Shown here piece after piece: positions 46,030 to 56,863 of a DNA stretch of 64,000 bases. The stretch is taken from the NCBI GenBank assembly GCA_000827205.1, contig KN832556.1, positions 227,436 to 291,435 of the forward strand, in the 5' to 3' direction. Position numbers and translations under genes: made by a program. Under the pieces are notes generated by a model. The model had not been told where the DNA came from, made no database searches, and was given only the letters and a program-made list of their open reading frames with translations. The stretch comes from Plicaturopsis crispa FD-325 SS-3 (taxonomy: Eukaryota > Basidiomycota > Agaricomycetes > Amylocorticiales > Amylocorticiaceae). Positions within the stretch are counted from its first letter, which is position 1; the number at the start of each line of letters is the position of its first letter.

Positions 46030-47078
46030 CTTGCCTGTTTATCTGTATGGACTTCCTGTTTTCAGCATTCTGTGCGCGTATTACTTACTGCTACTTACTG
46101 ACAACCTTGTTGTGAATCGTAACTGATTTCGGTTGCCTCTTGCAGTGAGCCTCATTCCATTCGACCACCAGCGTTCTCGACTCCGGCGTAAGCATTGACC
46201 ACAATCCTCTAACATTGCAACTAAACCGTTCGCTTGCCTGTTCAAGTTGAGCTGACGCTCCGTCCCTGATCAGTTCCTCCTGCCTTGCAATGACCCGGAG
46301 GCTATGGGCAGTTTTTGCCACATCCGCGGACCTTAGCGTCCGCCTCGCGGGAGTCAATCTCTACCGCGGGCACAGCGACGACACTACAATATTGCGTTAT
46401 TAAGCCATCCTACCCCAAAAAATCGACTCGGAGAACCTCACCTAGCGGCGAAAAACGCGATCACAAGTGTGATAAGGGCAGAGGTACGCATGTTTTTCGA
46501 GTTGGGGAATTATGGATGGGTTGGGGCGAGTTGTTGCGAATTGTGCTGACCACAAAAATCAAAGGACATACCAAGCTTCATAAACCTTGCAGCCGCCGCT
46601 GTTCGGACGTGCTATCTCGCCAAGACGTTCAGTGTGGCCATCACGTCGCAAGGTTCTATCTATGTGCTACGCCGACGAAAATCATATCCAAGACTTCGTC
46701 AGTCTGATCCTCAATGTTTCGCCGATGTGTTACCATCGACTATACCTACCAATTACAGGATGGTCGACCGCCAAACCCGTCCTGCCCAGCTGGACGCACG
46801 AAGAATCAGCGTCGTCAAGTCCGACTTCACGGACTGCTCGCGGACGAGTTGTTACTCCGCGGATCAAGTGTAGGAGACGAAGCGCGTCCTCCTCCTCCTC
46901 AGACTGAGAGGGACGCCTACTCGTTGCCAGCCAGGCGCACTGCCATCGTTAGAGGCACGAATAGTGATTTTACGCTCAAGGATCCGATGACAATCGCCCG
47001 CTTCAACAATACGAATATCTCCCATCCTCCTTCGCCCCTCACGACCTATCCTCTCAAAAATTCGTGGTGTGAACGTGC
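46030..47078. other. Gene-poor stretch with histone-H4-like relic
   Basis: About 1.05 kb. Apart from the relic at 46360-46700 no gene is recognised. An 88-codon open frame (46357-46091, minus) ends RTLVVEWNEAHCKRQPKSVT; it has no known look and only modest protein character. Confidence 0.4.
46360..46700 (+). pseudogene. Possible decayed histone H4 gene
   Basis: Bases GCACAGCGACGACAC, then ATATTGCGT, TATTAAGCCATCC and CGGCGAAAAACGCGAT follow the order of H4 codons for AKRHRK, ILR, ITKPS and GVKRI, with gaps between them. After a possible GTACGC...AAG intron, 46572-46672 contains CGCCAAGACG and a Y-x-L-R-R-R-type frame (SIYVLRRRK) like the end of the H4 fold. Many indels and stops; not translatable. 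The match is by eye only and may be coincidence. Confidence 0.25.
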
Positions 47079-47269
47079 CTACATGCAGTCGGCTCCACAG
47101 TAGTCTTCTACGGGGGCGAGACGAGCAGCGTTGTCCGCCACCGGTGTGGGCGTAGCCAGGGCACTGGACGAAGGACTTTTTAGAGAACGTGACTGTGTCG
47201 TATACCCGAGGAAACAAACCTGGCGGTACAGATGGCAACGACGAGTGTGACGATGGCAGAAAAGCGCAT
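47079..47269 (-). pseudogene. Small secreted-peptide gene, copy A (frame-broken)
   Basis: Met at 47269 starts MRFSAIVTLVVAICTARFVSS, a signal peptide matching copy B (MRLTAILTLVVAICTAKSVSS). It then reads GIRHSHVL and stops. In the next frame the sequence resumes SPSSSALATPTPVADNAARL and ends VEDYCGADCM-stop, parallel to copy B. The spacer is 4 bases shorter than in copy B, which causes the shift. Either a pseudogene, or a truncated 29-residue product. Confidence 0.6.
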
Positions 47270-47365
47270 GATGGCTAATTCAGAGATATTCGGATAGATG
47301 ATTATCGGGTGTGGTTTGGATGGATGGCTGCTGAGACTGTGAAATCGTGAAGGCATGGCACACTC

Positions 47366-47371
47366 TTTATA
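47366..47371 (-). promoter_or_regulatory. TATA box of copy A
   Basis: TATAAA on the minus strand, about 97 bases upstream of Met 47269; equivalent box conserved in copy B. Confidence 0.5.
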
Positions 47372-48584
47372 CATTTTCCTTCGCATGTGCGAGCTCGAAA
47401 GGTGCAGGCGGCGCGAAGTGCAAGGAGAGTTGTTCCTTGGGGATACGTGTAGTCTTGGCCTTCTCAACGCCTGTGATGAGCCATTCAATAAAATGGCCCG
47501 GGGAGACACTACTATCCTGAAAGATAGCATTCCGACTCGGAAACGCTAAAGTCTCCCATGGTGTTTCAGGCCTGTGGAGATGCACTAATATGTTTCAGCG
47601 CCAGCAGTCCACAGCATGAGCGCTGATGAAATGGAATGCAGATGCTCACCAGTTCAGCTTGTGGTGCAGAAAGTGAAGCCGCCAAGCGTTGTTGCAGCGA
47701 ATCCTGCATAAAAACGTGAACGTTCCTGAGAATCTAATGGTGAGATACGGCGCACACACCCGCCCCGACATCCCCACCACTCCTGACCGTGCGTACCAAA
47801 GCTATCCGATCGGCTTGTTTCACTGTAACATATGATACGAGCAGACACCGACTCGGATCAGTGAAGCCTCATCGTCTGCAGGTAACATATGCCTTTGCCG
47901 ATAACGGTGCACACATGCTCAACGAGGACGCGACATGCCGCCGTGGTGGTTATTTGTGAGGCCCGAAAGAGGAAGACAAGATGCACGTAGCCTATCTAGG
48001 GGGTTGTCGACCTTCGTATTGTGCTCACGGCTAATCTTGGAGACGCAGGACCTACGATCGTCCGATGTATAAGCATATGTCACTGGCAAGGAATGGCAGA
48101 GAGACGAGGAGGCACAAGAGAATGGTCGGTGGTGTAGGGAGAAGGTAGAACGCACCACATAGAGACAGTAGACGACGCTCCGAGTCAACCGTACGCGCAC
48201 ATATATATAATACGGTATGGTTAGCCAGTGAAGTCAAAGTGAAGTGCAGCCCGCTCAGGCATTGGTCAAGTAGTACTTGTACGCACGCGACTTTAATTTC
48301 GAAGTTCGGTTCGCAGAATCGCGGAGAATGAAAGTTTGCACTTACTGTCGTTCAAAATCTCTCGTTTCTTTAGTAAAGCGGCTTAGAGGTGGCAAGTCTT
48401 TGTTGGGCGGTGTCTGTGACTCCTCTCATCCCATGAATTTCCCTTCTTCTCCTATACGGAGGACATGCTTATCCTGCGCGAGCAAAAACATGCCGTTGTA
48501 TCATTTCATGCACCCCCCATTTTCTTCCTCCGCTTACGACTCGTTATTCGATTGTGGACATTCGCATGAGCTCTGTGACCACGC

Positions 48585-48773
48585 CTATATGCAGTCGCTC
48601 CGGCAGGAGTCTTCTTCAGGGCCACGACGAGCAGCGTCGATCGCTACCGGTGTAGCTAATGCACTGGACGAAGGATTGTCAGACTCATAGGCTACATTAT
48701 TTGGTATATCCGAGGAGACAGACTTAGCGGTACAAATGGCGACGACGAGCGTAAGGATAGCAGTTAAACGCAT
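48585..48773 (-). CDS. Small secreted peptide precursor, copy B
   Basis: Uninterrupted 62-residue frame with no intron. A clear signal peptide (MRLTAILTLVVAICTAKSVSS) is followed by a Ser/Asn/Ala-rich spacer (NPSSSALATPVAIDAA), a dibasic Arg-Arg, and the tail GPEEDSCRSDCI at the stop. Kex2-type cleavage after Arg-Arg would release a 12-residue peptide with two Cys. Copy A shares signal, spacer and the C-terminal pattern E-D-x-C-x-x-D-C-[IM]. No CaaX box, so it is not a usual basidiomycete mating pheromone. Family unknown to me; expression and processing are inferred. Confidence 0.6.
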   Translation of the reverse strand: MRLTAILTLVVAICTAKSVSSDIPNNVAYESDNPSSSALATPVAIDAARRGPEEDSCRSDCI

Positions 48774-48862
48774 AGTGGCCAATTTATGGATATTTGGATG
48801 GGTAATTGTCTGAAGTGGCTTTGAGGAATGGCTGCCAGGACTGTGGACTCGTCGACACGCCC

Positions 48863-48868
48863 TTTATA
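48863..48868 (-). promoter_or_regulatory. TATA box of copy B
   Basis: TATAAA on the minus strand about 91 bases upstream of Met 48773, in the context GTATAAAGGG. Confidence 0.5.
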
Positions 48869-49626
48869 CATCTCTTTGCATGTGCGAGCTCGAAAGGTCA
48901 GGCGTTGCGAGGTGCAAGGTAATGTGTCCCTTGGTGAGACAGATAGCCATGACTTCCTGGGCGCTTGTGATAAGCCATCCATTTGAGAGCGGAGGCACTG
49001 TATCGAAAGATAGCATTAATATCCGGAAGCCTGTCAGAGTTTCCGCTGGCCTGTGGAGATGCTCTGATATATCTCAGCGGTCGAAAGCATGGACGCCGTT
49101 GAAATGGAACTCATGCTCACTCGGTGTAGGAGGTGAAGGCCCCATGACGTTGTTGCGGCGAGAGAACGTGGATGTGCCTAAAAAATAGCAGACCTGCTGT
49201 AGTGTGACCTTATCGTAGCTTGGACGCACTTTGAAGCTCCTGTCTCGTGGCATCACCTCGACCGTATTCACGCAGTGGACCCGCCCAGACATCCCCGCCA
49301 CTCCTGACCACACATACCAGAACTGTCATCCGTCTCACTGGAGCGCGTGGTATGATCAGTCATCTCTCATCGTCTGCGGATACTTATCATCTGGGTTGTG
49401 CATATGACGATACACGTGTGTCCAATGAAGACGACGTGCCGCCGTGGTGGTTATTTCTGAGTCCCGAAAGAGGAAGACAAGATGCACGTAGCGTACGTAT
49501 CTAAAAGAGGTCGTTGGCTTTCAGATTTTGCATACCGCCAATCTTGGAGACGCAGGACCTATAGTGGCCCAATGTATCAGCATATGTCACCAAGAAACAG
49601 AGAGACAAGGAGGCACAAGAGAATGG

Positions 49627-51117
49627 TCAATAGTGAAGGGGGAAGGTACGAAATAAACTAGCCATTAGAAACGCACCACATAAAAATAGTAAACCGCGCT
49701 CCGAGTCGCGCACGACACTCGTCACGCCACTCGCAATGCTCCCATCGTCATCAAACGCCTACACCGCCGCCGCCGCAAATGGTCAACATCAGTCACAATC
49801 CCGGTGTGCGCAGCAAAGAAAAGAGTGGTGCTAACCTTCTCGACCTTGAATTTCTCCCCGTAGAACGAGCTCGGCCCGGTGTTTATCGATACGCGCAAGG
49901 CAGACGACGGGCATGGGATGTCGGGGTTGGGGAGATGCTTGAATATCAGACATAGGGCATCCGAGATGCCTGCGGAAGAAAAGACATCAACCGTTAGAGA
50001 ATGCTGCAAAAACAAGTGGGACGCGCATACCGGCAAGCCAAACCACGCCGTCTGCATCTACTGATACATTGTCGACCGGACGATCTGCGTTACGGAATCA
50101 ATCAGCCAATATGCAATAAACAAACAAAGCATCCCGATCTACCAAGCGTGACCACGTCTGTGACGACCAGCGACTGGTCCTTCTGTATTTCCAACACGCT
50201 CATTTTCGCGGACGCAGCATGATTGATATAGAACGTGTCGTTGTCCCGAGCGCGCGCGATGCCGTTGTTCGAGTGCATGCGCGTGTTCACGAGCCGGCAG
50301 CCGTGGTCCAGGTGGCAGTACCCCACCGACGACGCCGCATAGCCCAGCATCTCCAGCACGCGCGTCTACGTCACAGCAACAAAAGCAAACGTCAGCTTCG
50401 ACAGGATGGGGCGTCTGGGAGGGCCAAGAGACGCACGGGACCCGTCTTAGCGCCGTGGTCGTTCGTGAAATGGAAACTCCGCCCGTCGGGGTGGCCGACC
50501 ACGTCATTCGGCGTGACGATCACGGCCGCGTCCTTCACCGTGGCTACGTGCTTCGCCTGCCCCGAGCCAAGACGCGTCTCGAACACCTCGATCGCCGAGT
50601 CCGCGCCGCGCTCCCGCGGGTCCAGCGGCACGCGGTGATTCACGACGTACACAAAGAGCGTGTCGGGGTCAGACGCGGAGGGGACGACGTCCATGCCGTG
50701 CACGGAGAGCCCGCGGGGGAGCGGGGGGTGGTCGAGATGCGTGATGGCGCGCGTCGAGGGGTCGTATGCAGCGATGTAGTCCGTCGTGGACCGCCCTGAC
50801 GCGTTGAACCGCTCTTCTGCGGGCGTCCATGCGCTTCGGCCGGCGGGAGTTGAGCATGCGAGGTACAGGATCCCCGTCGGCTGGTGGAGGACGAGTTCTA
50901 CGACGCGTTAAAATGTGGATTCTTGGAAAGGGGCGCCCGGGGAAAACTCACTTTCGCATGCTTGGAGCTCGGGCTCGACAATGCAGTCTGTGTTGCCCAA
51001 AGACTCTATAACGCGTCCCACACCGAGAAGGCCTAAAAACGGCTTCACGAAGAGCGGGTACGCGACGGCGAGAATCGCCACCAGCAGGGCCGCGAGTGTC
51101 AGAAGAACGCGGGCCAT
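49627..51117 (-). CDS. Paraoxonase/arylesterase-like six-bladed beta-propeller protein
   Basis: Six exons (51117-50952, 50897-50437, 50365-50143, 50084-50031, 49969-49836, 49758-49627), in frame, 389 residues. N-terminal signal anchor (MARVLLTLAALLVAILAVAYP). Propeller landmarks of the PON/SMP-30 type: LVLHQPTGILYLACS, LSVHGMDVVPSASD, DTLFVYVVNHR, IVTPNDVVGHPDGRSFHFTN with Asn/Asp calcium ligands, CRLVNTRMHSNNGIA and DNVSVDADGVVWLAG. Known relatives are calcium-dependent lactonases or esterases, secreted or ER-facing. Oddity: after RGLLFL the tail is CGAFLMASLFRTFPLHY, unlike the usual short hydrophobic end, and lies in duplicated unit B; the C-terminus may have been altered by the rearrangement. 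Confidence 0.85.
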
Positions 51118-51869
51118 CGCAGTACGCTGATGTCGAGGTGAAGTGAGCGACTGCTTAGGCTTGTAGACCTGCTATATGTTGCGCAGAACTTACAATTTTA
51201 CATCGTTAAGTACTGAGCAAAGTCAGAGCTAAGTAAGCTATACTTCCACCGAAAATGACCGTCAGCGTCTGATGCCGGCGTTGGTCAGCGTTGGCCTTGA
51301 GGCCTGAGGCTCGCAAGAACGGATCCAAAAACAGTACTAGTGCCATGAATTCTGTCGAAACGGCTCCAGAATCCACGATAGAAAGCAAATAAAAAGGACA
51401 AGATGTCAATGTCACAGCGTCGAATTTGAAAGCAAGTCGAAAGTAGTCTCCCCTAGCCAGCCCACACGATATCTACGGAAGACAGTCGTTCCGATCTAAG
51501 TATGAAAGTAGTATGAAAGTCGACAGCTGGGCTTTACATAAGTTTTTGAACTAAACGCTGCAGGACGAGCAAAGGCTCTGGATAAAATTTACAAAACGAT
51601 TGAATGCTAATACATGGTTCAAGACATTGACTCTGTGCTGTATGTACATCACACCAAGGGTGCGGGAGGGTCCCAGACACTATGTAGTCACTGGTCACTG
51701 GTCACGGACAAGAAAGGGCTCAAAGAGCGTCAAGAATAGTTGGGAAGATTAGGATGTGGTCAACAGCTATCCGAACCGCTTGTGACATTCTGGTGAACGC
51801 CGTGTCAAAACTTTGTATCCAGTCGCGCGCGGCCAATGAGGCCTGGGGAACTTGCAATGCTGCATTACT
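51118..51869. other. Intergenic, paraoxonase-like promoter
   Basis: About 750 bases. A 69-codon hydrophobic open frame (51415-51206, minus) is present but has no homologue I know. No other signal. Confidence 0.4.
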
Positions 51870-53962
51870 TTATAACCTTCGAATCTTCTTTCCCTGGCGA
51901 GTTCGCTTGTCCTCGGGGCCAAGGAGAGTCACCGATATCGTTCTATATGCTCCACCTGATCTAACGCGAGCGTACACCGGAATGAGGCGAGGTTCAGTCC
52001 GCGACAACACCATGAAATTGTGGTGGAACACTCTGAGCCAGTCCGCTTCGACATCATAATCTCCGAGGGCGAAGTCGTAGTTGTGTATGGGCCAGATAGC
52101 AATGTCCGGCGCAGCCTTTCCAGATGCGTAGTCGAAGACGGTGACCATTCGGGTGGACCAGGAGACGCGGGTGGGGTTTTTCCTAAAGTCGCTCGCGATT
52201 AGATTGCGGAAGAAAGTCCTCTGTTTGTGTGGTTCGTAAACATAGCCGTCGCCTGCGATAGTGTTGGATTAGCTCTTTCGGTGCACCGTCGACAGAACAT
52301 AACCTACTCACTCCGGGATCGAGCAATGGCGTCTATCGCCTCCTGGCACTCTCTGCGGTGGTCCTGCTTCCAATCCGCCCTTTGGCACTCGCGAGAGCAA
52401 TAGTGCTCACCACAAACACTACACTTCTTAAACGACTCTACCTTGTCCCTGCGGCGGCACTAAAACGCGACATGGTCACCCGCGGCGAACAAATAGTAAT
52501 GCAAAGGGTTGCTTACCTTCTCGTTCCCGCAAGTTTGAAACTCGCAATCCTTGTCGGCAAAAACCTTGATCACCAGTCGCTCATCGACCAACTGGAAGAA
52601 CTCAGTCCAAAGGCGCTGTAGCTCAGGAGACGCATTTTCCAGCTGGCCATCTGCGTAGGCGAAATCCTTGGCTTTCGGCATAGACGCGACAGCCGCTCGC
52701 ACGATGGAGCGGAACACGAAGTACGGGGGCAGCAACTCCGTTAGCAGGCCCGCACACAATGACTCTACCGCATCCCTGTACGAGTACGGCTCTGCGGAGC
52801 AGCGCAGACTGGTGGAACAGCACAAGAGGGTAAGGATAAGTCCGGCGTTGAGGAGTTGGTGAAGAGTCGTCAGGTCTGTCGGAGCGAAGAACGTGGACCT
52901 GATATAATTCAAGCAGGGTAAAGCCATGAAAGTGGGGGCGCGATTGGGGTCTGACGGCGGGAGCCCCTGGTAGTCAAACTTGACCGTATAGCTGAGCACC
53001 CGTACCACTGTGGCAACGATGCCCTCCTCGATGAACGCGGCGGAGAAGGCGCGGTCGGTGCACAGCCATGTAACGATATACATATCTGCAACGAAGTCGT
53101 GGCTCGTAGGAGAAGCGCCATTTCGTAGAAAGACGTCGATCCTGCGCAGAGTCAGCGATGCCAGCTTCCTGAGATCGCCACCAACGGCTTCGCGCATTCC
53201 CTCAAACCAAATGGGGTCCATCTTCTTTGGATCATCGGGCAGCATTTCGCGCAAATTGCTGGACGCCCTTGTCTGCCTCACATTCGGAACACCGGCCTCG
53301 GCCACCCATATGCGAATGAGCAGTTTGAGCGCGTCGCCGCCGCGCAGAAAGCCGTTGATATCAGGATTCCTGGTGAATATCAATGCCCCAAGGAAAATCG
53401 TTAGCAGATCGTGGCCTGCGCCATCGATACCCTGCACGAGCGACGCTGAATCTAGATCCAGGTATGGGTTGTCGCGTTCGAAATACGCGATCCACGCCCA
53501 GACGTCGGGCCAATAGGGAAGAAGGCGGGCCAGGAAGGTCTCTATTTGCGCTTCATCTGGCGGGTCGCAGCGCTCGCAGCGCATTGCGATCTGCGTAAGG
53601 ACCTGGAAGGACGAGCACGCGGCTAGGAAGGCAGGGGAGTCTCTGGGCGGGTCGTCCGCGAGAAGTTCGCGGTCGAGGTAGAAGCAGAGCATAGGGATAA
53701 ATTCCATGTCATACTCGCATGCCAGTGGATTGCGTTTGTCGAGAGCCCTGATAAGCCGCCCATGTGCTTCCCATGAGCCGTTTAACGCGAGGATGGCTAT
53801 CGCCTATGCATCGTGCATGCGAGCTCAGTATCATTGAGATCCTAGCATGGATATTATACGCACTCGGACAGATTGGGGTATTTTGGGAGACTCTAGGCAT
53901 TCCAGAGGACTCGGTCGCGACCCGGAAGGCATAAATGTCCGCGATGCTCGAACTCGCGGCAT
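51870..53962 (-). CDS. MYND-type zinc finger protein, paralog 1
   Basis: Four exons (53962-53864, 53803-52517, 52459-52312, 52252-51870), in frame, 638 residues. A helical N-terminal body of about 460 residues (AIAILALNGSWEAHGRLIRA ... FLARLLPYWPDVWAWIAYFE ... AVGGDLRKLASLTLRRIDVF) leads to a MYND finger with CGNEK joined to C, KKCSVCGEHYCSRECQRADW and KQDHRREC. A C-terminal domain of about 130 residues follows. It is clearly homologous to the gene at 58906-61187 over the body, finger and exon structure. MYND fingers bind proline-rich peptides; basidiomycetes carry many such genes of unknown role. Confidence 0.88.
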
Positions 53963-54408
53963 TTTGGTAAACCGTGGTAGGTGACTGGTGATTCTGTGAG
54001 TTCGCTACCTCTACGAAGTCAAGACGGAATGGTTGAAGTCTAAGGCAAGATTCAAACTCCCAAGGACTAATGAATTGTACATACCGGACTACGGATGCGG
54101 GCTTCTAGCATGCGTATGTCGTTTCGATACAACTGGGCTAGCTTGTGGCAGCTAGAGATGAGTGAAGAGTTGACTGTTGAAAGCTCTCTTGCACTGACAG
54201 CTCAAAGGAAGAGTCATGGAAGCGCGCGCGCGGCCAACGCGGGGTAAACAGTTCCCTGCGCTCCGTAACGTGAAGTATAGAACTGATGAATTCCAGTGTG
54301 ATAGTAAGTAGCAATGCTATGCGAGTATTAGAACAATGAAGACATTAGAAGTCGTGTACGCGTAGTCTGTACATTAAGTACCCATCGTCTGCCATAGGGC
54401 ATGGCGCC
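53963..54408. other. Intergenic, MYND paralog 1 promoter and NIPA-like 3' end
   Basis: About 450 bases. No coding signal. The GCGCGCGCGCGG run at about 54221 is the only notable feature. Confidence 0.5.
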
Positions 54409-56292
54409 CTACCGAGCTCCGGAACCCTTCCCCTCCGTCCACTCCCCAAACTCTTCGCGCTCAGGTTCCACCCTGAACGACGAGGATCTCCGCCTAGGCA
54501 GACGTGCATCGTGTTCTCCAGCGGGGCCCGCCATCAGCCTCATCCCCTCCTCTCCTCGCGCAGCCCCGGACGTGGATAAGCCGCCGACCTTCCCCTGCGG
54601 CCCCTCGACGTCTTGGTGCAGTCCGTCGTCGTCGCCGTCCTCCTCGCTCGCATCGCCCACAGCCCATAAGACCTCGTCGGCACCCTCGCCCTCTTCCCGC
54701 TGGCGCAGCGCCTGCTCCTCATCGTCCGCATCGTCGTCCGGGTCCGAGACGACCTTCCCATTGTCCGCTTTGGCCTTTGCCTTCTTGGGAAGCGCGCCGA
54801 GCACCGTGGGGCGCTGGGCGGGTATGTGCTCGGGCTTGTGCGTGAGGAGGATGACGCCGCCGATGAGTACTACGATGGAGAGGAAGATGAGGAAGAGCGT
54901 CCACGATTTGTAGGCATCGACTTCGTCATTGAAGATCTGGAATGGAACGCTGTGAGTTAGAGTTTAGAGAACAGGGGAAAGTTTAATTACTAGCGAGTCT
55001 AGGAATCTAAAGATGTTTGGTGAACGGAGTGGGTCAATTTTAGGAAGCGGAAACACTTACCCAGTCGCGGTATACACCCCGTAAAACACGGGAACGACCA
55101 ACGTAGAGTCGTATACTTTGAGCCCTCGGTTGAGGCACACGATCTGCATCACCGCGGTGCACGCTAGTAGCACGATCGTACATATCGGTGCCGCATGCCC
55201 GAATTGGTTCCCCGGGTTTTCATGTGACAAGCTTCCAGACACGAGTTTCACGCTGCAGGCACTGTCAGTTCAAGCTACAGAATAAGATAGAATCCACGGA
55301 CACAGCTTTGGCGAACACCAAACAGCCGCCCGCAAGCCCACCGCCGCAGCACGCCCATCCGATGCCCAGCGTCCACGCGATCGTCTTGTCGTCCTTCGGC
55401 GCCGTCCACATCTCGAGGCGCTCGCGCACCCACACCATCACGCGCAGCCACGCTTTGCGCACCTTGCCGCCGAGAGTCTTTTCTTCCCCGGCGCGCACGC
55501 GCGCACTGATGCTCGTGAAGGGCTCGGACGACAGGTCGGAGCGCGACACCAGCACGGCGTCGAGGGAGGAGGTGAAGAGGAGGAGAAACAGCAGGGCGAA
55601 GGTCATGCAGAAGAAGAACGAGAGCCAGCCGCCGCGCCGCCAGAGGTACGTGAGGTGCCTCACGTCTGTTTCGGTCGCGAGACCGCTGTTGATTGAGCCA
55701 AAGGCAACGATGCCAATCACGCCCAGGACGACTACGATCGTGCCCTGGTGTCCGGAAGCTGAGCATTGGGTCGGGTCACGTTTGCGGGGACAGGACGACT
55801 CACGTATATATCCGTGCTCGTGACGGGTGTTCCGACGAGAAACCTCGCAAAGAGGAAGTTGAAGACGAGGGATGTAGACCCCAGTGGCGCGACATATTCT
55901 GCGCGCATGTATTCGAGAGCTAACGTGCTCCCAATTAACTGTGATAGTCTGTCGAGGCAGTGCTCAGCCAACACTTTGCATCGCGACGCGTTTGCCTGCT
56001 TACATGTACAGGAGCATGCCTAGGAGCCACAGGGGGCGCAACCAGTCTTTCCGCCGCGACGCCTTTGGGACTGCGCTAGTGCGCACCTAGTACTAGCACA
56101 TCAGTCCTGCGTTTTGATATGAAGCACGCAAAATATGCATACATGGTCCAGTTTCGTGAGGTTGAGACCTGCTGCATTAAGGAGAGATGCTAGCAAGATG
56201 ATGGCAAGGCCTATTATGAAGGCCACGACGGGGTTGACATGGTGTGCGGGTACCTGGTCGTTGGGGTCGGTGTCCGCTGAAGTTCCGTCCAT
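54409..56292 (-). CDS. NIPA-like (DUF803) magnesium transporter-type membrane protein
   Basis: Six exons (56292-56143, 56086-56004, 55948-55804, 55744-55302, 55252-55061, 54949-54409), in frame, 517 residues. About nine hydrophobic segments in the drug/metabolite-transporter-like order of NIPA proteins: VAFIIGLAIILLASLLNAAG, EYVAPLGSTSLVFNFLFARF, GTIVVVLGVIGIVAFG, CTIVLLACTAVMQIVCLNRG, KVYDSTLVVPVFYGVYTATG and WTLFLIFLSIVVLIGGVILL. A charged loop of about 90 residues separates segments 4 and 5, and the C-terminus is long, acidic and disordered. Family role: divalent cation (magnesium) transport at plasma membrane or endosome; specificity here is inferred. Divergent from the Tcp11 gene. Confidence 0.85.
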
Positions 56293-56863
56293 TAAACGGC
56301 GGTAGGGGCGTTGATTAATATGTGAGCCTCGTTGTCAGCTTCTCTGGTGACCGCAGTTGGAGATAGGTATGCGCAGTGCTTGTCGTTTCTGCTGAGTTCC
56401 TCGCTGTGGTCCTCGTAGTCCAGTTCGTCGTCGCTGTCGTCGAGCGTCAACAACTATCGTTGACCGCAGGTTGACCGTTGAAAGCAGGAGACAGGTTTGC
56501 ATGACCAAGTCCGATGCCGTAGACTTGGATCGGATCGGATATCGGGACGCCGCAATATCTCGCTTGACCAAGACTTTCAAACTTGCTTCCAACCTACAAC
56601 CTTCATACTGTAATCTGCGCTTGACTCTACTGCTGCACTATACGAAACATATTCTCGTCCCAAGAGAAGAAACAACTCGATTGAATCTGTTTTTCTCGGA
56701 GTCAGTGGCATCGACGCTTACTATCTAGAGCTCAGATTCAGACTTATCCGGGCTGCAAGCTGCTACCAGTCAGTGCTGAAGGGAGCGGCCAAGGAGGCCC
56801 GTTTCATTTGCATATTTATCACCAACAGAAATCAGGACTACGTTCTCTGCATTTCCGTGGACG
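56293..56863. promoter_or_regulatory. Shared promoter region of NIPA-like and Tcp11 genes
   Basis: About 570 bases between two divergent starts. A T/C-poor direct repeat-like TCGTCGTCG run is at about 56405-56445. No clear TATA box. Confidence 0.4.

Larger units (their letters stand above)
47079..48200. repeat. Tandem duplication, unit A
   Basis: About 1.1 kb that aligns with 48585-49710 in the same orientation, offset about 1.5 kb. Shared landmarks: the small-peptide gene, CATGTGCGAGCTCGAAAGGT (47385 and 48881), CTGTGGAGATGC (47573 and 49052), CGCCGTGGTGGTTATTT (47938 and 49440), GGAGACGCAGGACCTA (48039 and 49546) and AACGCACCACATA (48150 and 49670). Divergence is clear (many indels), so it is not recent. 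The right end of unit A contains a fragment of the 3' coding end of the paraoxonase-like gene. Confidence 0.85.
48585..49710. repeat. Tandem duplication, unit B
   Basis: Second unit, aligned with 47079-48200. It contains the intact small-peptide gene at its left end and overlaps the last coding exon and 3' end of the paraoxonase-like gene at its right end, so the paraoxonase locus is the probable source boundary. Confidence 0.85.

Noticed and set aside
46714-47103. 129-codon open frame on the plus strand
   Set aside because: No recognised motif; its 3' end is antisense to the small-peptide gene and is mirrored in unit B, so it is probably a shadow.
48277-48690. 137-codon open frame on the plus strand with several Cys
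   Set aside because: Its right half is antisense to the small-peptide gene and the left half has no start context or conservation in unit A.
51206-51415. 69-codon hydrophobic open frame on the minus strand
   Set aside because: No splice link to the paraoxonase-like gene, no family look, and chance frames of this size are common here.
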